A DNA stretch of 64,000 nucleotides from Pezicula radicicola (GCA_003008705.1 PDUO01000027.1:66425-130424); one strand, 5' to 3'. Counted from the first letter of the stretch, positions 46,637-58,540 are shown. Notes: generated by a model from the sequence alone, not told the origin. Numbers and translations: made by a program.

Positions 46637-47910
46637 GTGCTGGGATGGCAAAAGAAAACGACGATAAATGAGGAATGGGAGTATTGATGGATAGGCATTA
46701 GGGCGTTTGGCTTAAACTTTTCCGTAGTTGCATGGAAATAGGACTTCTCTACCTCTGAACATTACATGATGTATCCAGACTATGCTAGAACATGAAATCT
46801 CCACTATTTACCTATGTACTCCAGATAAGGGGGTACACCCAAGTCAGTTGTCTTTCCTTTCTATCCTATTTATGTCACCAAAAGTTTATTGGCTCAACTA
46901 ATATGATTTAAAGGACTCTCCCACCAGTCTCTCTCTATTTCTCACCACCTACCTATCTATACATCCATTTATCATCAGGCATAAAAATAAATGTCGCCCC
47001 GTCTCTTACCTCTTCATTATATCAACTCTATACAGCCTCTTAAACAACTCTCTTCTATAACTTATAACAAGCTAGGGGGTCTCGCCTCATCGTAGATGCT
47101 TACCGGTATCATAACAGTGCAAGGGGAAAATCCAAAACGATATAGTAGTAGTACAGTAGAGGTACTGTACTGTAGAATGTAAAGATTGCAGGTCATTCAA
47201 ACCACACTGATTAACTGACTCTTCTCATCTACACACATTAGTAGTAAGAGTAGCTCTGTGCCACCGACGGGTTCATGAATTGCTTGGTTTCATAATGGGT
47301 ATCTTGTTGAATCTAGCTGAATTATTTACGTGACCTATCTAAGTGAGTGAGTAATTGAAATTAAGTGACCTTTGCATTTTGGTTAAACTCAGGAATTGCA
47401 GTAAGCAATTCCTGAGCTCGTCGGCACCGCTATATTACCTAGCTTTGATGCTTATCGATGAATTATAAAAAAGCTTTCCGATGATTGTACGCTGAGTACA
47501 TGCGCACATTCTGGTCAGGTCATTCAGTGACTAGAGGCCATTGTAAAAAGCGACTAGCTCGTCGTCTGTTATTACTTTGAATTGCACATAGCAAGAAAGC
47601 TAGATACATTCTGCGTTTGTTCCACCTTTATTCAGTCTTTCATTCCTTTCACGCCTTGCTCGCCGGCGTTCCATGGAAAAGTTACGCATTCCAATAATAG
47701 AGAAAGTTGGTACAAAAATTGGTGCAAAATGAATTCATTAACGCCAAACGCCAACGCTGAATGGTGGCGAGCCCCCAGGATTACAGGGTATTTGTTATTG
47801 CAGTTGTAATCATACAGATGTTTTTATTAGGGAACTTGTAATCCGAACTTTTGCTTGGTGTTAGCGTTTAGTAGTACAAGGGTTGGTCCAGAGATGCCCG
47901 AGCGTAAGGC
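46637..47910. other. Convergent intergenic region
   Basis: About 1.27 kb between two converging stops; AT-rich, with short alternating runs such as TAGTAGTACAGTAG near 47145. No ORF of weight, RNA gene or transposon trace. The ORF 47582-47809 has no protein character. Confidence 0.5.
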
Positions 47911-49798
47911 TCAGGCGTTGCTACGGCCTCGACGAAGTTTAGTAGCCGGGGCGGCAGTTGATGTGGTACCTGGCGCGGAACTGTCGGGTTAAATTAGTTA
48001 AGTTACCAAATCTTAGAAATTTGACCTACATCTTTCTAGCCGCTTTCCCTTTGGAAGCTTTGGGGACCGGAACGGAGCTAATAGAACTTGATTGCGTTAG
48101 GAAGAATCATAATAAGGAGAAGGGCTAACGCACTCGTTGGTATCACTATCAACAGCGGCTTTACCAGGAATGACAGTCTCGGCAGTCGGATCAGACTTTT
48201 GAGCTTTGGCAAGGGGAATGTTTGGTGGTGATGATCGGATGTTTGTGCCAACAGTTGCAGATGATGGAGCGTCCGCCATAGCTCTATCTTCAAAGTCTTC
48301 ATTCTTAATGCGTTTGGAATCCTTGTCCTCCTTCTTCTCGGCCTTGACTGGAGAAGACGGTTCAGCTTCAGCTTCAGCTTCATCTTCTTCTAGGCGAGCG
48401 ATAAGCTCCGACTTCTTGCCAGACTTTGATAGTTTGCGCTTCCCGAGTTCTTCTTTCAATTCTGAGACTGATAACTTGCTCCAATCGTTACCTAGATTCA
48501 TCGTCAGTGCACTCTCAATCTCATTTAGTGTACCTAAGCCAATGACTGAGAGGCTTCGCACTATGAATGCTTTCTCTCCAACTACTGGCTTAGATGGGGT
48601 TTCACAGCTTGATTCTTACCAATTGATGTGGCTGGGGAATCAATGCTCTCTTCTTTCTTTGCGCGAGATTTGTTGGCTGGCAACTCCGCCTCGGAGTCCT
48701 CTTCCTCTTTCATCGATTTCTTAGCTCGAGACTTTTTAGCAGGTTTGGCTTCGACAAGATCTATCCATGAATGTTAGCCGTTATTTCAATAAATGTATTA
48801 AGTAATACAACGGATATATTCTCTTACCATCATCATCTTCTTCTTCCTTCTTGGCCTTTGTGGTTCGCTTCTTCTTGGCAGGTTTCTCTGTCTTCTTGAA
48901 ATCTTCCTCTTCATCATCCGAGTCCTCTTTCTTGGCCCGCTTCTTTGATGCGGCTTTCTTCTTGGGAGCAGGGCCATCACTGGAGGATCGGAGGGCCTCG
49001 TTTTCGGCCTTCTGTTCGTTGATCTGTGCTTGCAAGTCTTCCATCTCCTTCTTTTGGGCAATCTTGTCTGCTCGTGCCTTCTTCTTCGATTCAGCAGTAC
49101 GGGTACCCTTTTCACCAAGCTTATTCATCTCAGGGTCCTAAAAAAGTTAGTAATTCTGAAGCAATGAAATGTGTCCAACCGCGTCAATGAAATAATACAG
49201 CCTCATAAGTGAGAGCCGTGGTACCCCTAGTCACGTCACCAGGAGTGCTGGAGTGCTGGAGTGACTGCAGTGAAATTTTCTGCTTGGATGGATGGATACT
49301 TACTCCATTCCAGTCTTCAGGGTCGATGAAGCCCTGGGTAATGACGCGCTTGACCTTCTCTTGCAAATCAGGATGATTGTCAAGGCTATTCTTCTCCTCG
49401 CCAGAAAGTCCATCGAGATAATCCCATCTATAGACGCCAGATCCTTCGTTATCTTCGCCCTCAAGATTCTTTCGGATGTTCTCAATAATCTTGCCCGAAA
49501 CACAGCCCCAATGTCTCCATTGCCAACTGCCATTGCCCTTGATTTCAACCCAAGTACCAAGACGCAGCTCATCCTTTTCAATCTTGATTCCGGCATTCTT
49601 GCATTCTGTGTTTTTGCAGGTAGCTCTCGCACTGAGCGCAGTCTCTATTCGCAATATCAGCATTGAATTCGAGGTGATTGGGTGATAATTCAACGCGTTT
49701 GATATGGCGTGGCCGATGATGTCACGTGTGGTGGGGAGCATCAAATCCCTGTGTTAGAAGAGAAGAGCATTGGGGGACTTACCAACACGGTACGACAT
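47911..49798 (-). CDS. PARP-type zinc-finger and SAP-domain nuclear protein
   Basis: Seven exons, 49798-49783, 49644-49304, 49137-48828, 48760-48620, 48491-48134, 48077-48030 and 47980-47911, are in phase and give 427 residues. The N-terminal zf-PARP module reads SYRVETALSARATCKNTECK, then KIEKDELRLGTWVEIKGNGS and WRHWGC, placing the Cys/His ligands in order. The middle is a charged, Lys/Glu-rich coiled-coil-like region (EDLQAQINEQKAENEALR) with repeated KKKR patches. A SAP motif follows (WSKLSVSELKEELGKRKL, SGKKSELIARLEE). The combination suggests a chromatin or DNA-nick-binding protein lacking PARP catalytic parts. The last two small exons are the least certain. Confidence 0.8.
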
Positions 49799-50849
49799 TC
49801 TGACTTGAATATCTCCCGGATATCAACAGTTATTCGCGGTGAAATCTTCGAGTGTAGTCAAAATAATGTGGGCAGGCTAATCGTGAAGTCGCGAGAGATG
49901 ATGTATGAAGGACGTGACGAAGGAAGACCCGGCTTCGAGCCAGATGAGAAGATTTCGCTTGTAAATCAAGAAATAGATCCGTCAGTGAGGAGTTTGAAGG
50001 TATGCACTCATGGAATCTTGAAGTAGTCCTTGAGAACAAAGAGATGGTGGTTATGGTGGTTGTCGCACCAGGAGGTTGTAGAGAGTTGGAGAAGCGTTGA
50101 GGTTACGACATTGGCAGTCGCGACACATATTTAGCGAATCCAGGATGTGTAAAAGCGGCACTTGGATATTGAGAAAAGAAGCAATCATAATTTCTTTTTC
50201 GAATAAGGTACCCTATCATAGGTATAGAAAATTCTATGTTACCAAGATATTTTTCATGTTTAATATTTTATTTGCTCCGGCTTGACGTATATTCTCAACT
50301 CCATCTAGAACTTATTGAATGCTTCTTTTGTATTTGAGGTAGACTGCTCAGGCAGAGTGAGACCTTACACACATTTTCTCAAAACACCATAGTACAATTC
50401 ATCTAAAACATTTCGTACTCTAACTAAAATATCAAAAGTATTTGAGTAAGACAGACTCAAGCATACACTGCTGGCGCCAAGACAAAGAAAATTCTGTATA
50501 GTTTTCGCAACACCCAACTTTCCAAGACTATCAACAGGTGAGTAAGTCAACCTTAGAATACTGTCTCAACCCTTACTCAATAAACAGTATACTCCGTGTT
50601 GGCATGCTTCGGCCAAACAGAAGAAGTAATACAAAAATGCACACTGGTGTGCTATTACAATACTTGTCCATTAATCCGTCTGCAATGAAAGCCAAGTCTT
50701 ATACCATAAGAAGGCAGACTCTGTCCTAAGTTGGATCATCAATAAGTCAAAGTCTCTTGTAAAATTGAGGGAATTTAGGAATTCCCAGTGCGGAAGGTTC
50801 AATGGTATCCCTAAGACTCTCCGCCATTGCATATGATAATTTGATGTCT
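49799..50849. other. Intergenic, no gene seen
   Basis: About 1.05 kb upstream of the PARP-finger gene and downstream of the repeat-protein gene. Small ORFs only, with no domain, RNA gene or repeat recognised. Confidence 0.5.
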
Positions 50850-51461
50850 CTAAGGTTGAGATTCCTGGGTCTCGGCATGGTTTTTGCGTGCAGCCTCTGC
50901 TTGTCCCTCAAGGAACTTTCTCAAATTCTCTTCCTTCTCCTTCTCCGACCATGTATAAGTTTGGCAAAAACCTCCATGCTTCTTATGGTCTTTGTCGGAT
51001 GAACAACTACGTTTTTCGAGTGTGGTATCATGGGCAGTTTCGGTTTGATGCTTGCGAGCCGCTTCTGCTTGTCCTTCGAGGAATTTTCTCAGGTTTTCTT
51101 CCTTCTCTTTCTCCGACCATGTATACGTTTGACAGAAGCCTCCATGTTTCTTGTGGTCTTGGTCAGATGAACAACTACGTGTTTTGAGCGTGGTATCCTG
51201 AGTAGTTTCAGCTTGGTGCTTGCGAGCCGCTTCCTCCTGCCCTTCAAGGAATTTTCTTAAGTTCTCGGCTGTCTCTTCTTCTGACCATGAGTAGGATTGA
51301 CAGAATCCTCCATGTTTCTTAAAGTCTTTGTTAGATGAACAGCTACGTGCGTCGAGTGTGGTAGTCTGTAGGGTTTTGATGTTGGGTGCTCCGGTAGCGA
51401 GAGAGGTGACAGCCAAGAAAAGTACCAAGACACTAACGACTCTGGAAAGTGAGTACTTCAT
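50850..51461 (-). CDS. Secreted triple-repeat cysteine peptide precursor (KEP-like)
   Basis: Intronless ORF of 203 residues. Residues 1-25 form a signal peptide (SLSRVVSVLVLFLAVTSLAT then Gly-Ala). After a short leader ending LDAR come three tandem units: residues 40-95, 96-151 and 152-203 (the last is shorter). Each begins SCSS, has HKKHGGFCQ or a close form, giving two cysteines 12 residues apart, and continues with a helical charged part (ENLRKFLEGQ, EAARK). Units are preceded by Ala-Arg, Thr-Arg and Lys-Arg, so one junction is a standard Kex2 site. The design resembles Kex2-processed repeat precursors of fungi, but no tailoring enzymes such as UstY adjoin it. It could equally be an unprocessed repeat effector. 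Confidence 0.75.
   Translation of the reverse strand: MKYSLSRVVSVLVLFLAVTSLATGAPNIKTLQTTTLDARSCSSNKDFKKHGGFCQSYSWSEEETAENLRKFLEGQEEAARKHQAETTQDTTLKTRSCSSDQDHKKHGGFCQTYTWSEKEKEENLRKFLEGQAEAARKHQTETAHDTTLEKRSCSSDKDHKKHGGFCQTYTWSEKEKEENLRKFLEGQAEAARKNHAETQESQP
50853..51344 (-). repeat. Three tandem coding repeats of 168 bp
   Basis: Units at 51344-51177, 51176-51009 and 51008-50853. Units 2 and 3 encode nearly identical protein through residue 41 (one or so differences), while their DNA differs at about 15 sites in the roughly 113 bp compared, mostly third positions. Unit 1 is more diverged in protein. Counted by eye. Confidence 0.75.
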
Positions 51462-52625
51462 GATGAAAGTTGATAAGAGCGAAATTTAAACTGATGGGAG
51501 TATTAAATGTGACTGATTGGAAGTTATTGGGGTATAGCGACTATTCTGGTGTGAAATTGTTTGTGAAGTTGGTTAGAGAGAAATTGAAGATGATGAAAGA
51601 TTTCTTTATAATGGTAATACATTGCATAATAGACTGGCTTGCAAAATTGACTCGCTTGAGTAAGTAGACTGACTCCTTGAGCAGAGGAACCGGCTAAGCG
51701 TAGCTCCCGACAGGGACCAAGCTAATATGAACAACGGCTCTTCAACGGCTACATAGTAACAAATATTTTGAATAATAGATAGGGTTAGAAAGTCTCAAGG
51801 AGACCTAGGTATTTATTTCCGCATTGTGTTGGGGCACAACACTAAGCTGACATGTATTTTGGCCTCCGGATGCTTCACTCATTGCCATGTACTCGCTACT
51901 TGCTGGAATAGCACTACTAGCACTACTAGTCTCATGCCAGTAACGCAACACGCAATTAGCTAGGAACTAGCCTCTATAACCGAAACTAATGTACCCAGGC
52001 GAGAAAAAGAAAGAGAAAGTACTTCCCATTTACCAAAAAAAGACTCCCAAAAGACAACCATAATTTCCGTAACCACAACACTTGATAGCCCCTCAAAAAA
52101 TCAACTCCCAAAAATGCAACCACTTCTTTCCAGAGTGATTAAAGAAAAAAAATTAGATATAATACCAAACACAGCATCGACAAGTGTCACCTCAATGATG
52201 GGTTGTCGTCAATGTGGGGTTCAGAGCTGTCCCAAAGCGGTAACCCGAAGCAAATGCGGGGTGCAGCGGTTCGGGGTAGCTTTCTACTCGCTGAATGCCT
52301 CGAGACGCGGTCTTCACTGAGGAAAAGCCACAACTGAACCAACTTTTGCTTTCCGCTTCAATATTCTCCTCTTCCTTTTCTATATAATCCAGTATCACGT
52401 CTTCATCTTTTCAATTAATGCACTTACATGCTCTCCTCATAATTCATTCAATTCAAATAGCTTGCAAGGACTAGATTAGTCTGGATTTAATGAGAGCTCC
52501 TGCCGTTCTCCAATGATCATCATTACCTCGGTCACAGTCCTCCCATTTTGAACTTCCCAGTTCAAGTTGCTTCTTTTACACCTCAAACATCTATAACTGC
52601 ATTAATTAGTTAACTTTTGTTTACA
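51462..52625. other. Intergenic, two promoters
   Basis: About 1.16 kb between the starts of the secreted repeat protein (minus) and dihydroxyacetone kinase (plus). AT-rich; a GC-rich segment at 52195-52300 with several CGGGGT-like cores lies upstream of the kinase. The ORF 52114-52320 there shows no protein character. Confidence 0.45.
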
Positions 52626-54734
52626 ATGTCCTCGAAGCATTACTTTCCCGAAACGGCTGTCAATACGCTGGTTCCGCTGGCACTCAAATCCTTAGTCGCA
52701 GCCAATCCATTCTTAACACTAATTGAAGAGCAAAGAGTCGTCTTAAACAACACACATAAGAGCTCACAAGTTGCTCTAATCTCAGGTGGTGGTTCAGGTC
52801 ACGAGCCAGGTATGTACATTAACTCCAGAAGAAAGGCATGCGACTAATACTTTCTCAACAGCATGGTCCGGATACGTTGGAGATGGTCTCTTATCAGCAG
52901 TGGCATGTGGTGATATTTTCGCCAGCCCAAGCATGAAGCAAGTCCTCGCAGCCATTGCTTCTGTTCCGTCAGAGAAGGGCACCATTCTACTGATCACCAA
53001 CTATACCGGCGACAAGTTACATTTTGGATTAGCAGCTGAGAGGGCACTCGCAGGAGGCTTTTCAAAGAAGTGTGCTGTTTTACCAGCAACAGACGATGTG
53101 AGTATTGGACGTAGTAAATCCGAGAAGGTTGGAAGGAGAGGATTGGCTGGGAACGTAATCAGTAAGTCATCTGAACTAAGATTAAAAGAAATTGACTAAA
53201 AGTTTCAGTTATGAAAATTCTAGGGGGTGCTGCGGCAAAGGATTATAGCTTCGAACAGTGCGTAGAGATTGGTAAGGCCGTCAACTCACAGCTCGCGTCT
53301 ATTGGATCTGCCCTGGATCACTGCCACGTCCCAGGACGCCAGAACCACGACACAATCGGAGACGATGTATGCGTGGTAGGAGCTGGAATACATAATGAGC
53401 CGGTAAGTAATTCTGTTCCCTCACTTAGGTTTTGCCTCATAGATACAGGGTGCCCAAAGGATATCACCATTTCCCTCAGTCGAAAACCTAATTTCTCAGC
53501 TTTTAAAGCTGGTCTGTGATCCCAATGATCCAGAAAGAGGATTTGTCAAGTTCAATAAAACCGATGATGTCATTATTCTCATCAATAATTATGGTGGTCT
53601 CTCAAACTTAGAGCTGGGAGCACTCACTCAGGAAGCACTCATTCAATTAGGTACGTATTGTCATCCTTGCTGCTCAGTACAACTGTAAATTGACTGTTAA
53701 TAACATTCAGATTCCCAATGGAATATCCAACCGACCAAGATCTATTCGAGTACTTTTGAGACATCATTGAATGGACCCGGCTTTTCCATCACTCTCTGCA
53801 ATATAACTGCCGCAGCCGAACAGTCAAAAACCACCGCCGCCGAGCTTTTAGATTTACTCAGTGCTGGAACCAAAGCTCCTTCGTGGCCAAATGTTTTCTC
53901 CAATACCTCCACCAAAGTTACAAGAAAGGCAGCACCATCATTCGACATAGATCAGCAGACCAAAATCTCTGCTGAGGAAGATATCAAGGGTATGTGAAAC
54001 AAGCACAAACCGCGAGCTTGTACTAACGCCATTCAGTTGACCCAAGTCTACTGGAAGCAGCTATACGCCTAGGTTGTGAACGAGCCATAGCCGCAGAACC
54101 CAATCTCACAAAGTGGGACATGGTAATGGGTGACGGTGATTGTGGGGAGGCAGTAAAAGGAGTTAGCGAAGGCAAGTTCGATCTCAATCTCCTCGTCTCA
54201 TACACAGATATTTCGGCTAACACCAATAAATCAGCAACTCTCAAACTCCTTGATAGTGGTATTGCAAAGAATGGTTCCATCTTCGAAGTCCTCCATGCCA
54301 TCATCAACGCTGTAGATGATATGGGAGGAACACTGGGCGCAATTTTCGGAATCCTCCTCGCTGCCTTCGCCACTGCTCTCAAATCCTCTTCCCCTGCCCA
54401 AACCTCAAAACCAGAAGATCTCGTTAACACCTTCGCACCAGCTCTCACCCTGGCGGTCGAAGCACTGAAGTGTCATACTGGAGCCAGAGTAGGCGACAGG
54501 ACTGTAATGGACGTACTACTCCCATTTAGTGAGACGTTAGAGAAAGAGAGGGATATGGGGAAAGCTGTAGCAAGTGCAGAGAAGGCAGCAGAGGGGACAA
54601 GGGATTTGAAACCTGCTTTTGGGAGAGCAAGTTATGTCGGGAGTCAGGATGGTGTGGATCAGAGATTACCAGATCCTGGAGCTTGGGCGTTGATGGAGAT
54701 GGTCAAGGGGGTGCATGATGCTGCTGGAAAGTGA
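52626..54734 (+). CDS. DAK1: Dihydroxyacetone kinase (Dak, ATP-dependent)
   Basis: Phosphorylates dihydroxyacetone, used in glycerol metabolism and detoxification. Six exons, 52626-52809, 52862-53161, 53209-53402, 53449-53650, 53711-53989 and 54037-54734, give 618 residues with consistent phases. The DhaK domain (about 1-330) has ALISGGGSGHEPAWSGYVGD and LITNYTGDKLHFGLAAER. The substrate His that forms the hemiaminal is probably in SALDHCHVPGR. The DhaL domain (about 405-618) has MVMGDGDCGEAVKG (Mg-ATP aspartates) and DDMGGTLGAIFGILLAAFA. RVGDRTVMDVLLP and GRASYVGSQDGVDQRLPDPG close the match. Two-domain length equals other fungal Dak proteins. Confidence 0.93.
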
Positions 54735-56259
54735 GAGTTGGTAGTATAAATTGTTGGATACGAGGAGGGTAGTGGATAAAGTTCCTTTGGAGGACGGATT
54801 CTCTAGTTGCCTAATGCAGAGACTACAAAAAGTAAAGGTATACGCCGCCTCAAAGAATACATCCTTATTCAATTGGCAACGCCCAAAATGGAGCCAGAAG
54901 GACTTTGGAAATGAAATTTTTGTGAAAAGAGTCGCTCGCTATAGCAATATCTTCTGTTACTTCAAATCTCGTCGCTTAATCTTTAAAATTTATCAGCAGT
55001 TGGTAATGACTTCTGAGTAGCCTTTTACTGTTCACACATAGCGAACATCTAGAGTTTAGTAGTTATTAATGTTAGATGCTTAGTATTTGTAGAAAGTAGC
55101 TAAACTCCTACTCCGGGGGGACCTTATGCGCTCAGCTTGCACATTAGATAACTGTACAATTCTCTGGGAGTACAGTAGCTAATGAATTACATCTCCACAG
55201 AGATTCCTAACTCAGCAAGGGAGCTTACCTCTTGGAGATACTCTTTTCAAAGTCACGAATCCATCTCTGCTGCTACCGTAAAACTTTAGCGACACACAAA
55301 ATTTAGGTACTTATTCGACACCATAAAATTCTACCTCTCGTCTTCGTTTTCGAAACTAGGTCTTCTACCCTAGCTTGGTAGGTAGTTATAGAATAGTTGT
55401 GGAGTTAAAGACCTCTGAACCGGAAGTTACCACGGAATGAAAATTCATGGGCGAAAAGGACCGAAAGATAGAGGAAAGTTCATAATGGAGTTGACTCTGA
55501 TATATTTTTTATGATTCGGGTATCAAATTATCGTCAATACTACACAGATTCGTAGAACTAGTATTTTTGTAAGTCTCTATAAATCCTATAAGCAACAACT
55601 TTTTCTTTTTCTTTTTGAAAATGGTAACTATAAGCAGCGCGAGACTTTCCCACCGATAGACTCCAGTATATAGGCGGAGTTATGGCTGTGCGTTAACAGA
55701 GCTATTAGTATCCTTTTTGAAAAAGAACCCCAAAACTATCAAGTCAATGGATCCCAAGACTCGTGGGTCGCCGCAAGCATAAACTCCCACGCCCCATGAA
55801 CGACTGTAGTGGTGAATAAAAGGTCTATGTGCACAGCACAGTGGCACCCTAATGGTTCCTTGGTTATGTTTCCGCTATACTAAGATTGTTGAAAGAAGAT
55901 AGATGTGTTTGGATGAATGGCAAATGAGGTTGTTGTTAGTTATTTTGTACTTGTTAAGGGGTTGTGTGGATTAGATGGTTTGGAGGTTAGAGATTTTCTT
56001 TTTGGGGAGGTGGTGTGGGGCTGAGGTTTATTCTGTTGAAGGATTTGATGGTTAGGTTTGATGTATGCTTTGGTTTTTAAGCAGCTAGTTGGCATTCCAA
56101 ATCGTTGTTCTGACCTTGGTTCGACGTATTCTTATTGGGGTCGCTTATTTTGGTGTTCGAGGAAAGGAGAAGACTTGGAGACAATAAACGTTTTCGAGTA
56201 TTTCTTTGATAAATCCCATTACAACCAGATTGTACGAATACAACTAGCATCCAACAATC
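54735..56259. other. AT-rich intergenic region
   Basis: About 1.5 kb between the dihydroxyacetone kinase stop and the transporter stop. AT-rich; no intact gene, RNA gene or clear repeat. A short ORF at 54751-55020 is not supported by any domain. Confidence 0.5.
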
Positions 56260-58067
56260 TTACACCCCCTCACCATCCCTTCCCACCCTTCCACCATTAA
56301 CCAACCTTCCAATGTTCTCCTTCCCATTCCCAACTCTCCCATCTAACTCCCTCCCTTCCCCACCCAAAACCTCATAAGCGCCAAAATCCCTCATTCTAAC
56401 ACCTTCCTGAAACATAAGATCAATCTGTTCTAAACTCTTACCCGAACATTCTGGTATACAGAACCAAGTGAAGAAAACAGCGAGAAAGGCTAGAGCTCCG
56501 AAAATGAATCCTACTTTGGAATTGAGATCGGCGTATTGGGTGGAGATTAGGTAGGGGATTGAGAAATTTACTAGAAAGTTTTTTCGCGGTGGTTAGATTG
56601 TTGTGACGGTTTGAGAGGGTGATGGGAATGGGGTTGGAAGAGAGAAGGTGAAGAGAGGCGTACTTCATAACAACATTAACAACAAATCCAAGTCTAAGTG
56701 TTTTATCTCGAAGACGTAATGCAGGAAGTTCAGTTGAAACAACATAGGTCAATGGACCCCAACCGATAGAGAAACCGAAAGCCATGATTGCTAGCATGGA
56801 AACGATGCCAATTTTCATAGAGCTGGTTACTGGGGTGGCGGTCCCGAGTCCTCCCATTGTTATTAGGGATGCGACTTGGATGGCTGCGCCGGTTATGAGT
56901 AGGGGACTGTTGTGTGTGTGTTAGCATTCTTTGTTCAGGAGAGGTAATAATTGGGTATTTGGAATCTACTTACCGTCTTCCAATTTTGTCAGTTGCTAAA
57001 AGTGTAGCGGAGATAGTGACGAAGTTGATACAGGCGACGATCAAGGTCATATCGAATGTATTGACCGTTCCTAGTGACTTGATATATATAGCACCATACT
57101 GAGAAGCAAAAGCCTGTCCTGTTGCCTGCTGAAAGGAGTTGATAACCATGACGAGTAGTGTTCGTTTCAAATTGGTTCCTTGAAATATTTCCTTCCATTT
57201 ACCTACTTCCTGCTCTCGTTCAAGAGCGTATTGTAATTGGCGGAATTGCTCGTCAATTTCTTCGTCTGTGAAAGCTCCTGAACGCAGGATTTGAAGACTT
57301 GATCTCGCGTCTTCGATACGATTCTGAGTCAATAGCCAGCGAGGACTAGGTAAAACTTAGTTAAGGAATCCAAACTCTGAATGCAGTACTAACCTTTCAG
57401 GCACAAACCAGATCAAACTTGCGATGATCGAAGGTACGATATAGAAAGGTCCTAGAGGTATTCTCCAAGCCCGGTTATCTGGAAGACTACTAGTTCCTCT
57501 GCAAACAGCGTTGATGATCAAACCACCAAGAATGAGACTAAGTTGGTATGTTCCAACAATGAAACCTCGCACAGGTGCTGGAACGATCTCGGACTGGAAA
57601 GCTGGGACGACAGCTAGTTCCATGCCAACGTAGAGATAGTTGAAAACTCGTGCAGCCATGATTTGTTCCTTTGTTTGGGATGTTACAGCAATGGTGGCTG
57701 TGATGAGTGCGTATAGACTCATTGTGAACATACACCATCTTCTGCCGAAGCGAGCACTGATGTAGCTGCCGATTATCACACCTAATTGAGTATTAGGACA
57801 AAAACTCGATTTTTGGCTAATTGACCACATACCTGCACCGAAGCCGATATAATTCAGACTATTAAATAGTGAAAGCCAATATGGTTCCAGGGTGTAGGCT
57901 TTAGTTTTGGCATTATAAACTCCAAATTGTTCGGTAAACGGGGTCATTGCCTGGGTCGTCGAAAATGCTTGATTATCAAAGCCATAATTAAAGGACGAGA
58001 GCGCAATGAGTGAGCAAGTTAAAGCAAGTCTGGTATTGAAGTATTTAGCTTGAGGAAAAGCTGCCAT
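56260..58067 (-). CDS. MFS sugar transporter (sugar porter family)
   Basis: Twelve-helix hexose/sugar porter. Exons 58067-57833, 57781-57394, 57345-56974 and 56906-56664, plus a final exon from about 56570 to 56260, cover the gene. Start: NTRLALTCSLIALSSFNYGF (helix 1). GSYISARFGRRWCMF is the usual R-x-G-R-R loop; RPLLITGAAIQ and the exit block IPECSGKSLEQIDLMF (PETKG region) follow. Helix segments match the family order. The join of exon 4 to 5 does not work: the only AG acceptor (TCTAG) leaves the frame one base off from VNFSIPYLISTQYAD. Either a frameshift, a non-canonical splice or a reading error is present, so function is unsure. Confidence 0.7.
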
Positions 58068-58540
58068 TTTGCATTCCTGCTCTTCAACCTTGTGGTCTGA
58101 ACTTTCGGTAACCGAGTGCTTGGGACTTATTGCTTCACCAGCCGCTCCAGTACTTCTTTATACTTACATTTTCCTAAGACGCTATTGAGCGATTCGTTGC
58201 TACCCCACATCTAACCCTAGATTTAGCACGCAATGGCATGGAAGTATGATGTTTGTCCTCTTAGCCATTCCCAATTTCAACTCGCGCCGGCTGTCGGTAC
58301 GGCTCTCGGTCAGATACCGACAGCCGCTGTGTATTTTTTGGTGGAAAGTCGTGCCCGACAGCCGTGCCATCTCCGCTCCTCTGGTCCCGAGGGTTTTGAA
58401 ATGCAAACGAGAAAAAAGGATCATCGTGTTCTCTAGTACAAGTAGGATATGTTATTGTAAGTTGAGACGGTCTTTGAATCTTGAATTGTACCGTACAGTG
58501 GGAGTCAAAAGGTCGCCATCAGAACAATCCGAACAAAATC
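58068..58540. promoter_or_regulatory. Divergent promoter, transporter / sulfatase
   Basis: 473 bp shared upstream region of the sugar transporter (minus) and sulfatase (plus). It holds the CGGCTGTCGG motif array described separately, with the remaining part AT-rich. The layout favours co-regulation of both genes from one set of sites. Confidence 0.6.
58288..58326. promoter_or_regulatory. Perfect 12-bp inverted repeat, candidate Zn-cluster site
   Basis: Arms CGGCTGTCGGTA (58288-58299) and TACCGACAGCCG (58315-58326) are exact reverse complements with a 15-nt spacer. The spacer starts with a close direct copy, CGGCTCTCGG (58300-58309). A further reverse copy CCGACAGCCG lies at 58355-58364. CGG triplets in inverted order are the usual targets of Zn2Cys6 regulators. 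Binding by the neighbouring double-cluster protein is inference. Confidence 0.7.

Noticed and set aside
50850..51461. Interpretation of the repeat gene as a dikaritin (UstA-type) cluster
   Set aside because: No UstY-like, tyrosinase or peptidase genes lie nearby; neighbours are a PARP-finger protein and dihydroxyacetone kinase.
52114..52320. Cys-containing plus-strand ORF upstream of dihydroxyacetone kinase
   Set aside because: Short, with no signal peptide and low-quality composition; probably promoter or leader sequence.
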